Of a stretch of DNA of 27,887 bases, positions 13,394-19,389 are shown piece by piece. Made by a program: the position numbers and the translations under genes. Source of the DNA: CAZKCI01 sp964551475 (lineage in GTDB: Bacteria > Auribacterota > Erginobacteria > Erginobacterales > CAZKCI01); contig CAZKCI010000058.1 in NCBI GenBank assembly GCA_964551475.1, forward strand, positions 1 through 27,887. Direction: 5' to 3'. The notes below the pieces were generated by a model that was given only the letters and a program-made list of their open reading frames with translations, was not told the origin of the DNA and searched no databases. Each line of letters starts with the position of its first letter. The first letter of the stretch is position 1.

Positions 13394-14218
13394 ATGACTA
13401 TCGCTGCTCTGGCTCTGGCCGCCCTCGTCCTCGCGGCCGGGGGCACCGCCCCCGCCGCACCGGCTGTCCTCTTCGAGTTTCCCACCGGCATCGATTCGGG
13501 AGACTACAACGGAGACGGCTCCGACGATATCGCCGTCTTCAAGCCGAGCGAGGGGAAATGGGCAGTCCGCGATCTGACCCGGGCCTATTTCGGAAACTCG
13601 CAGGACCTGCCGGCGTCAGGCGACTTCAACGGCGACGGGACGTCCGAGATCGCCGTTTTCCGCTCGATCGAGGGCCTCTGGTCGATCCGCAACCTCACTC
13701 GCATCTACTTCGGCGAGGCCGGGGACAGCGCCGTCCCGGGGGACTACCTGGGCGACGGAACCTGCCGGGTCGGCATCTTCCGCTCCTACACCGGCCTCTG
13801 GTCCATTCTCAACTGCACCCGGTCCTACTTCGGCAACTCCTTCGACAAGCCCGCTTGGGGATACGTTGACGGGAAGAAGGTCATGGCCACATTCCGCCCT
13901 TCGGCAAACCTCTGGGCTATTCGCGGTCTCACCCGCATCTACTTCGGCGCCACCGGGGACTACCCCGTGGCGGGGGACTACGGCGGCGACAGCTCGCCGG
14001 AGGTCGCCATCTTCCGCCCCGCAAACGGCCTCTGGTCCTTCTGGGAGGCGACCCGGATCTATCTCGGGGGGAGCGACGACCTCCCCGTCCCGGCCGACTA
14101 CGCCGCCAGCGGGAAGGACGATATCTGCATCTTCCGGACCACTAACGGCATGTGGTCGATCCGCAACCGGACCCGGGTCTACTTCGGGACAAGCGGCGAC
14201 CTGCCGGCGACGAGGTAG
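13394..14218 (+). CDS. Secreted FG-GAP/VCBS-like repeat protein (six ~40-residue repeats)
   Basis: A 274-residue protein. A hydrophobic signal-like N-terminus (residues 1-25, AALALAALVLAAGGTAPAA) is followed by six repeats starting near residues 35, 75, 115, 155, 193 and 233. The unit is G-D-(Y/F)-x-G-D-G-x-x-x-I-A-(V/I)-F-R, then G-L-W-S-I-R-N-x-T-R-x-Y-F-G. The D-x-x-G-D-G loops in repeats 1-3 look like calcium sites; repeat 4 has lost its loop and is two residues short. The fold is predicted to be a beta-propeller, as for FG-GAP proteins. There is no attached catalytic or anchoring domain. ATG 13394 follows a GGAGGG ribosome site; the N-region has no lysine or arginine, unusual for a Sec signal. 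The role is unknown; extracellular adhesion or carbohydrate/protein binding is a guess. Confidence 0.75.
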   Translation: MTIAALALAALVLAAGGTAPAAPAVLFEFPTGIDSGDYNGDGSDDIAVFKPSEGKWAVRDLTRAYFGNSQDLPASGDFNGDGTSEIAVFRSIEGLWSIRNLTRIYFGEAGDSAVPGDYLGDGTCRVGIFRSYTGLWSILNCTRSYFGNSFDKPAWGYVDGKKVMATFRPSANLWAIRGLTRIYFGATGDYPVAGDYGGDSSPEVAIFRPANGLWSFWEATRIYLGGSDDLPVPADYAASGKDDICIFRTTNGMWSIRNRTRVYFGTSGDLPATR

Positions 14219-14378
14219 GGGATAGAGTTTAGAGGATAGGGGATAGCAGACGAATCCTGGCGCTCGTAGCCGCGGACCTTCAGGTCCGCGGGGTATGACC
14301 AGATCAGCAAGAACAAGCTACTATGTTACGTATGCCGTTCGAGCCGTTGAGAAAGCAAACTCAACCAAGGGAAGCATT

Positions 14379-14447
14379 ATGAGACTCCATCTGCTTGCCT
14401 TATCAACCGTCATCCTCGCCCTCACCGGCTTGGGCATCCTCCGCTGA
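14379..14447 (+). CDS. 22-residue hydrophobic peptide, possibly a truncated signal peptide
   Basis: ATG 14379 follows an AGGGAAG ribosome site. The peptide begins MRLHLLALSTVILALTG and stops right after the hydrophobic core. It looks like the start of a secreted protein whose body is gone, or a real leader peptide. It lies 160 bp after the secreted repeat protein. Confidence 0.25.
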   Translation: MRLHLLALSTVILALTGLGILR

Positions 14448-14525
14448 GCAGAAAATGCTGTTGATTGCGAGCCTGTGGGAGCGACATTCTTGTCGCGATC
14501 AGGCCAACTCGGACTCGGCATATTC

Positions 14526-14605
14526 AACAGACGATTGAATAGGATGGAATAGGATACAGACGGCCAGCCTGACCCATCTTATTCGATCCTATTCAATCGT
14601 CTGTT
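14526..14605. repeat. 20-bp perfect inverted repeat with 40-bp centre
   Basis: The arm at 14526-14545 (AACAGACGATTGAATAGGAT) is exactly complementary to 14586-14605. The centre has a second partial GGAATAGGAT. The layout is MITE-like but no target duplication was recognised. Confidence 0.75.
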
Positions 14606-15055
14606 AAATGTTTTAGCCAAGCCGGCCCGGCTGAATCAAACTACGAATTACGCGAAGTTCACGAATTGGGCTTGGTTGGGCCTGGCATTTTAACCGCGAA
14701 TCCACGCGAATCTCCGCGAATAGCCCTGCCCTTGATTACTGATCACTTCTTCATTCAGTAACTGTTTGAGGTTCCCTTCCACTTGATGAGGGCAATGGCT
14801 GGCCTCTTCTCCGGTTTTTGATCGCCACGTGCGGTGAACCGGCGCCGATCTTTACTCGTCCCTGCCGACTATGTCACCCCGTCAGCATAACGGCGCGGTG
14901 GCTGGAGTCGCCGATGTCGCATATCCTCCCTAGTCCCTGGATCAGTCGAAAGCTCCCCCCGAGAGGCAGTTTTGCGCTTCGGCATCAGATCGAACAACTT
15001 TTTCCGATCGGAATGAAAGTGTTATAAAAAGGGGCAATAGTTGCCAGGGCATGGA

Positions 15056-16177
15056 TCAAAGCTTCCCGAAGAGACGCAGGGACCGGAAGGAGAGGGCGAG
15101 GAGGGCGCGGATGATCTCCGGGTACCAGCTGTAGCGCCCCCGGCTCGTCCGCCACTCCACGAAACAATAGGGCACAGCCATGAGCTTGAGCCAGCGCCAG
15201 TAGTTCGTCCGGCGCCAGGCGCGGTCGTAGGCGTCGTAGAGGTCTTCGGCCCGGAAGGAGCGGGCGGCGAGCGCGGAACGGGCCGCCCGGGCGGCGAACT
15301 CGCCGGAGGCGATCGCGTAGACCAGCCCCCCGCCGGTCAAGGGATCGACCAGCCCCGCGGCGTCGCCCAGGAGCATAACCCCCTCCCCCGAGAAGCGGCG
15401 CGACGACCGAGTAGGGACCAAGCCCGCCTGTCTCCGTATGACCGCCTTCCCCCGGAAACGCGGATGTCTCCTGATGAATTCGTCGAGCTCTCCGACCAGG
15501 GGCCTGTTCACGAACCTTTTGATCCGCCCCATTCCGATATTGAGACTGTCCTTTTTAGGGAAGTTCCAGAAGTAGCCGGAATCCCCCCTTCCCTCCCCGA
15601 AATAGAGCTCGAAGGCCTCCTCGCTGTTCCCGGGATCGGCGAGCTCACAGACCACCGCGGCCACCATCTCCCGGGGCGAACAGCCAAGTCCGGGGGAGAC
15701 GCGCGCGCGTGTCAGGGGACCGTCGGCGAAGAGGACGAGGGGGGCGCGGAAGGAGATCTTCTCCCGCCGTTCGAGGTCGAGAGCGGAGACAACGTTGGTC
15801 CCGCGCTCGACTTTCGTCACCCGGTGGGAAGTCAGAAGCTCGGCGCCGGCGTCACGGGCGCGAAAGGCTAGATATCGGTCGAAAACACTCCTCCGGACCG
15901 AGATGAACTGAGGGCGGGACGTGCGGTATTCCCGTGTCTTCCCCCTACCGACCAGGCGGGTGACGCTGATCTCCTTGTCGACCACCTCGTCGGGGAGTTC
16001 GAGTCGCCTCTTCATTGGGTAGGCGAGACCCCCCGCGCAGGCGTTCCTCTCGCCGGGGACGCGGTCCTTTTCCAGGAGGAGGGGATGGATGCCGGCCCGG
16101 GCGAGTTCGTAGGCGGCGGTGGCCCCGGCCGGCCCCGCCCCGATGATGATGACCTCTCTGTCTTGGATTGAGCTCAT
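15056..16177 (-). CDS. Geranylgeranyl-reductase family FAD-dependent oxidoreductase
   Basis: A 373-residue flavoprotein. The N-terminal Rossmann motif is VIIIGAGPAGATAAYELARA with the acidic end of strand 2 (LLLEKD). The family's C-x-G-G-L loop appears as CAGGLAYP near residue 50, and the second FAD motif is LLGDAAGLVDPLTGGGLVYA. The family hydrogenates prenyl chains (archaeal lipids, menaquinone or carotenoid side chains) or related substrates; the substrate here is unknown. A basic amphipathic C-terminus (SFRSLRLFGKL) could associate with membrane. ATG 16177 was chosen over a TTG at 16210 because the FAD motif then lies at the normal distance; the ribosome site is poor. It is divergent from the AbiE-like pair across an AT-rich spacer. 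A diverged copy of its 5' end lies at 17691-17745. Confidence 0.87.
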   Translation of the reverse strand: MSSIQDREVIIIGAGPAGATAAYELARAGIHPLLLEKDRVPGERNACAGGLAYPMKRRLELPDEVVDKEISVTRLVGRGKTREYRTSRPQFISVRRSVFDRYLAFRARDAGAELLTSHRVTKVERGTNVVSALDLERREKISFRAPLVLFADGPLTRARVSPGLGCSPREMVAAVVCELADPGNSEEAFELYFGEGRGDSGYFWNFPKKDSLNIGMGRIKRFVNRPLVGELDEFIRRHPRFRGKAVIRRQAGLVPTRSSRRFSGEGVMLLGDAAGLVDPLTGGGLVYAIASGEFAARAARSALAARSFRAEDLYDAYDRAWRRTNYWRWLKLMAVPYCFVEWRTSRGRYSWYPEIIRALLALSFRSLRLFGKL

Positions 16178-16254
16178 AGATCCGGCCGCCAACAATATTA
16201 CTGGGAGCAATTATGCAATTGATTTTACTAAAACGTTAATGATATTACATAATT

Positions 16255-17049
16255 ATGAACTGGTCGCCCCTGCAGATGCGAGAAATTTTTCACCTTGAGT
16301 TTCTCCGGGAACTCGTCGTCAAAGTCCCTTCCTCTTCCTTTATTCTCAAGGGCGGGAGCAACTTAAGGTTTTTCTTCGGCTCGGACCGTTACTCGGAGGA
16401 TATGGATCTGGATACCGAAGGCCTTCCGCTCTTCACCCTGCGCGACAAGGTGATGGCTATCCTGCGCTCAAAAACATTCGCCGGACGATTGAGAACGTTA
16501 GGGATCGAAGAGCTGGTCCCTCCCGATCTGGCATCGGCCAAACAAACCGAGACGGTCCAGCGCTTCAAAATCCACCTCTTGACCGCCGCGGCGGAGGACC
16601 TCTTCACCAAGGTGGAATTTTCCCGAAGAGGCTTCGATTCGCCCGCCGGACCGGAGGCGGTGGACGCGTCGGTCGTTTCCCGCTATCTGATTCCGCCCCT
16701 GATTGTCCCCCATTATCTGGCTGAGGCGGCGATCCGCCAGAAAATCCTGGCGCTGGGCGCGCGCGCCCAGCCCCAGGCCCGGGACATCTTCGATCTCTAT
16801 ATCCTCAGTTCCCGGCCGGTTCCCGAGTCGAGTCGCGCAGCTCCCGACGCGGACAGGGGAAAAGCGGCCGCGGCGCGGCAGAGGATTTTCGAAGTCGATT
16901 ACAACCGATTCCGCGATACCGTAGTCGCGTACCTCGACGCGGACGGCCAGAAACGCTATTCCCAGGCGGGCGTGTGGGACGAAATCCGTCTTACCGCCGC
17001 CAGCGTGATCGAGAGGATGGCGGGACTTGAGCGGAACAACAGCGATTGA
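16255..17049 (+). CDS. AbiEii-type nucleotidyltransferase toxin
   Basis: A 264-residue member of the DUF1814/AbiEii family. The nucleotidyltransferase signature is intact: LKGGSNLR (K32, G33, G34, S35), then DRYSEDMDLD with R45, S47, D49 and D51. A later ARDIFDLYIL segment (about residue 175) matches motif IV. In this family the toxin transfers nucleotides to tRNA or other targets and mediates abortive infection together with an AbiEi antitoxin. The next gene is that partner, overlapping by 23 bp, but the usual antitoxin-toxin order is reversed. No ribosome site precedes ATG 16255. AT-rich TTGATT (16219-16224) and TATTAC-like boxes stand close to it, so leaderless expression is possible. Confidence 0.83.
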   Translation: MNWSPLQMREIFHLEFLRELVVKVPSSSFILKGGSNLRFFFGSDRYSEDMDLDTEGLPLFTLRDKVMAILRSKTFAGRLRTLGIEELVPPDLASAKQTETVQRFKIHLLTAAAEDLFTKVEFSRRGFDSPAGPEAVDASVVSRYLIPPLIVPHYLAEAAIRQKILALGARAQPQARDIFDLYILSSRPVPESSRAAPDADRGKAAAARQRIFEVDYNRFRDTVVAYLDADGQKRYSQAGVWDEIRLTAASVIERMAGLERNNSD

Positions 17050-17653
17050 AGCGATCCACCGCCTGGGCAGACCGGTCTTCTCGACGCGGGAGATCGCCCT
17101 GCTGAGAAGGGCGTCGCTTTCCTCCACCAGCCAAGCACTGTCCCGGCTGGCGCAGAAAGCCGTCGTGGAAAGGATCGTCCCGGGGATATGGCATCTGCCG
17201 CACGATGCCGCTTTCTCTCCGTTCGCCGTGGTTCCTTTTCTGGCTTTGGGAAACCGGGCCTACATTTCCTTCCTCTCGGCCTTGCACTTGCACGGGATGA
17301 TCGAACAGATCCCCCAGGTGATCTACGCCGCCACCACCGGCCATGGCCGCATGATCCGCACACCCGTGGGGACATATTCATTGCACAGGATCCATCCCCG
17401 CTTTTTCTCCGGTTTCGGCTGGTATGGGCCGCGCCATGATTTCTTGATCGCGGGCCCGGAGAAGGCGTTAGTGGACAGCCTCTACCTGTCCAGCCGGAGG
17501 GGGAGAAGATTCGGCTCCTTCCCCGAACTTCGTTTCCCGAAGATCTTCAGCTTCCGCCGGGCTTTCGAATGGGTGTCGAGGATTCCCGACCGGCGAATAC
17601 GGGGCCACGTCCGCCGGAAGCTGGAGATACTGCGCAGCGAAAGCCGATTGTAA
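17027..17653 (+). CDS. AbiEi-type antitoxin with winged-helix N-terminus
   Basis: A 208-residue protein. An N-terminal winged helix (about residues 5-60: FSTREIALLRRAS, then ALSRLAQKAVVERIVPGIW) precedes a C-terminal domain with YISFLSALHLHG and the EKALVDSLYL segment typical of AbiEi/COG5340. Such proteins repress their own operon and antagonise the nucleotidyltransferase toxin. Start TTG 17027 was used because it keeps the complete winged helix and overlaps the toxin stop, as expected for coupled genes; no ATG or GTG in frame does so. The gene is complete. Confidence 0.8.
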   Translation: MSGTTAIEAIHRLGRPVFSTREIALLRRASLSSTSQALSRLAQKAVVERIVPGIWHLPHDAAFSPFAVVPFLALGNRAYISFLSALHLHGMIEQIPQVIYAATTGHGRMIRTPVGTYSLHRIHPRFFSGFGWYGPRHDFLIAGPEKALVDSLYLSSRRGRRFGSFPELRFPKIFSFRRAFEWVSRIPDRRIRGHVRRKLEILRSESRL

Positions 17654-17690
17654 GCTGGCGCCGTCACCTCCACGGAGACGCTCCTCCATC

Positions 17691-17745
17691 GGCGGCCGTG
17701 GAGCCCGCCGGCCCCGCCCCGATGATGATGACGTCCCTGTCCTGG
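17691..17745 (-). pseudogene. Fragment of the 5' end of a geranylgeranyl-reductase-like gene
   Basis: The minus strand encodes QDRDVIIIGAGPAGSTAA, nearly the same as the FAD motif of the gene at 15056-16177. The DNA aligns with 16112-16168 with about ten substitutions. Nothing of the rest of that gene is present. Confidence 0.75.
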
Positions 17746-17759
17746 ATGATCGGCAGCAG

Positions 17760-17891
17760 GCGGTCTATTCGGTCAGGCTTGGAATCCACTGGCGCGCGGT
17801 GTGCGTTCTAACCCGTGATACCGCGGTATGGTTCTGGATCGGGTCGCATGCTGACTACGATCGTCTGATCAAGCAAATGCGACGGAGATGA
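17760..17891 (+). pseudogene. 5'-truncated RelE/HigB-like toxin remnant
   Basis: An open 43-codon segment ending in TGA (17889-17891) encodes AVYSVRLGIHWRAV, then VWFWIGSHADYDRLI. This is the C-terminal half of a well-known RelE-fold toxin group (Y-S-V-R-x-G-x-x-Y-R-A ... W-F-W-I-G-x-H-x-x-Y-D). The N-terminal half and start are missing, and the break coincides with the reductase fragment just upstream. Confidence 0.7.
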
Positions 17892-17967
17892 AGGGAGGCC
17901 AACCAACTCACGCTGGCGATGGGAGTACCCGCGCCGGATGAGTGTCGTTGAGCCAAGAAGAAAAGCT

Positions 17968-17996
17968 TTGCACATGTATCCCATTTGCGCTACAGT
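17968..17996 (+). promoter_or_regulatory. Promoter of the dinJ-yafQ-like operon
   Basis: TTGCAC (17968-17973), exactly 17 bp, TACAGT (17991-17996), 25 bp before the antitoxin ATG. Confidence 0.65.
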
Positions 17997-18020
17997 GTGG
18001 GCGAAAACGGAGGTGAGCTC

Positions 18021-18281
18021 ATGAGCAAGAGCGCAATGGTTCGAGCACGCGTCGAGCCCGAGCTGAAGCACCATGTCGAGAGCGTGTTTCACCGTTTGGG
18101 TTTGAATTCCACCCAGGCCATCACGATGTTCTACCGGCAGGTTGAACTTCGCGACGGGTTGCCCTTTGACGTGGTGATACCTACGGAAACAACCCGACGG
18201 ACGTTTAACGCAACCGATGCCGGTCGCGATCTTGTTGTCTGCGAGGACGCGGACGACATGTTCGACAAGCTGGGGATCTGA
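18021..18281 (+). CDS. dinJ: DinJ/RelB-family antitoxin
   Basis: An 86-residue antitoxin. The N-terminal ribbon-helix-helix (SAMVRARVEPELKHHVESVF, then GLNSTQAITMFYRQVELRDG) is the classic RelB/DinJ pattern; it binds operator DNA as a dimer. The acidic C-terminus (about residues 60-86, CEDADDMFDKLGI) is the toxin-binding tail. ATG 18021 is preceded by a near-perfect GGAGGTGA. The stop TGA overlaps the toxin ATG by one nucleotide, so the two are coupled. Autorepression of the 17968-17996 promoter is expected from the family. Confidence 0.9.
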   Translation: MSKSAMVRARVEPELKHHVESVFHRLGLNSTQAITMFYRQVELRDGLPFDVVIPTETTRRTFNATDAGRDLVVCEDADDMFDKLGI

Positions 18282-18553
18282 TGTATACCCCAGTCTATAC
18301 CAAGCAGTTCGAGAAGGACGTGAAACGCTGCAAGCGTCGAGGCAAGAATCTTGATAAATTCAAGATTCTTGCCCGAACCCTTCTCCATGGACAGCCGCTG
18401 GACCCGATTCATCGGGACCACAAGCTCACAGGCAACTATGTCGGTCGACACGACTGCCATATCGAGTCCGATTGGGTGCTGATCTACAAAATCGCTGCAG
18501 ACCAATTGATCTTTGAGCGCATGGGTGCCCATTCTGACCTGTTCAAGAAGTGA
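18281..18553 (+). CDS. yafQ: YafQ-family mRNA interferase toxin
   Basis: A 90-residue RelE-superfamily toxin that in E. coli cleaves mRNA in the ribosomal A site. The catalytic set of E. coli YafQ (H50, H63, D67, W68, H87, F91) is present at a constant offset of minus 3: H47, H60, D64, W65, H84, F88, in HRDHKLTGNYVG, HIESDW and GAHSDLF. The toxin therefore looks active. It is translationally coupled to the upstream antitoxin. Confidence 0.93.
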   Translation: MYTPVYTKQFEKDVKRCKRRGKNLDKFKILARTLLHGQPLDPIHRDHKLTGNYVGRHDCHIESDWVLIYKIAADQLIFERMGAHSDLFKK

Positions 18554-18600
18554 AAAGGCACAACCATTGCTTCCCGGCGAAGGCTGGAAGCCGCGTCTGA

Positions 18601-18640
18601 AGCGCACGTTGAGCCGCGAAACGCGGCTCAACGTGACGCT
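18601..18640. repeat. Long perfect hairpin between toxin-antitoxin operons
   Basis: A perfect 14-bp stem (18605-18618 with 18622-18635, loop AAA) extends by AGCG/CGCT across a single bulged A. No T tract follows, so it is not a standard terminator. The surrounding 18554-18780 contains further palindromes (CCGGCG-TT-CGCCGG near 18757) and no gene. Confidence 0.75.
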
Positions 18641-18780
18641 GGAGCCTCGCGGGTCGGGATCAGGCACATCCCGCTGGACAGGCAGAAATCGCAGAATATC
18701 GAAGATGTGACGCCGGAGTGAAATAACGGAGCAAGGAGCCGCCAACCAGCGTCGCCCCGGCGTTCGCCGGAAAAACGGAT

Positions 18781-18820
18781 TTGACAGGACTCCATTGATA
18801 ACGTACGCTATATCGTACGC
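18781..18820 (+). promoter_or_regulatory. yefM-yoeB promoter with CGTACGC operator repeats
   Basis: A consensus TTGACA (18781-18786) with a 17-bp spacer leads to TACGCT (18804-18809). CGTACGC occurs twice (18802-18808 and 18814-18820) separated by TATAT and overlaps the -10 region; each CGTACG is self-complementary. The arrangement fits an operator for the antitoxin. Confidence 0.6.
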
Positions 18821-18835
18821 AATGGAGGCGAGACA

Positions 18836-19078
18836 ATGACAACCATCACCGCGACACAGGCCCGCAAGCTTCTCTACAGCCTTCTGGATGGAGTGGCGAC
18901 TTCGCATGAACCCGTTCAAATCGCCGGCAAACGGCATTCCGCCGTCCTGATCTCCGAGGAGGACTGGCGCGCCGTCCAGGAGACGCTGTATCTGATGGGC
19001 GTTCCCGGCATGAGGGCTTCGATCGTAAAGGGGCTTAAAACTCCAGTCGACAAGTGCGCCAGGGAATTGGACTGGTGA
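18836..19078 (+). CDS. yefM: YefM/Phd-family antitoxin
   Basis: An 80-residue antitoxin. The N-terminal Phd/YefM DNA-binding fold is seen in MTTITATQARKLLYSLLD and HEPVQIAGKRHSAVLISEEDW, the latter being the family's most conserved block. The C-terminal helix (about residues 60-80) would bind the toxin. ATG 18836 follows a GGAGGCGAG ribosome site. The stop TGA overlaps the toxin GTG (sequence GTGA). Confidence 0.9.
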   Translation: MTTITATQARKLLYSLLDGVATSHEPVQIAGKRHSAVLISEEDWRAVQETLYLMGVPGMRASIVKGLKTPVDKCARELDW

Positions 19079-19338
19079 GCTGGACACTCCTCTACACGAG
19101 CCAGGCGCGCAAGGACGCCAAGAAACTCGGACGATCCGGGCTGAAGCCCCAGGCGCAGAAGCTGCTGGCGCTTCTTGCCCGGGACCCCTACCAGACGCCG
19201 CCGCCCTACGAGAGACTGGTCGGCGACCTGGCCGGCGCGTGCTCCCGTCGGATCAACATTCAGCATCGGCTCGTCTACCAGATCCTTGACGACATCAAGA
19301 CCGTGAAGATCATCCGTATGTGGACGCACTACGAGTAA
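19075..19338 (+). CDS. yoeB: YoeB-family mRNA interferase toxin
   Basis: An 87-residue RelE-fold toxin. Catalytic residues known from E. coli YoeB are conserved: E46 and R65 at identical positions (YERLVG; INIQHRLVY), and the terminal H85-Y86 (WTHYE; E. coli H83-Y84). It cleaves mRNA in the ribosome in the studied homologue. The start GTG 19075 overlaps the antitoxin stop; the frame is open upstream but the N-terminus S-W-T-L-L-Y matches the family here. Confidence 0.93.
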   Translation: MSWTLLYTSQARKDAKKLGRSGLKPQAQKLLALLARDPYQTPPPYERLVGDLAGACSRRINIQHRLVYQILDDIKTVKIIRMWTHYE

Positions 19339-19389
19339 GTCGGTTTTTCGGTCTTTCCCCGGCGGCGGCGGGGTCGTATCCTAGTCCCC

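Larger units (their letters stand above)
14219..15055. other. Gene-poor repeat-rich spacer
   Basis: No convincing gene is seen in these 837 bp. The spacer holds GGATAG repeats (14231-14246), a 9-bp hairpin CCGCGGACC-TTCA-GGTCCGCGG (14270-14291), a REP-like TGTGGGAGCGACATTCTTGTC (near 14473), a 20-bp perfect inverted repeat (14526-14605), three CGCGAAT units (about 14697-14720) and a TGATCA element (14733-14748). The remaining 14750-15055 shows nothing recognisable. Confidence 0.7.

Noticed and set aside
14818..15027. 69-codon frame in the repeat-rich spacer
   Set aside because: No ribosome site, no recognisable domain, composition like the surrounding non-coding DNA.
18660..18842. 60-codon minus-strand frame before yefM
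   Set aside because: It spans palindromic repeats and the yefM promoter; best read as translated repeat sequence.
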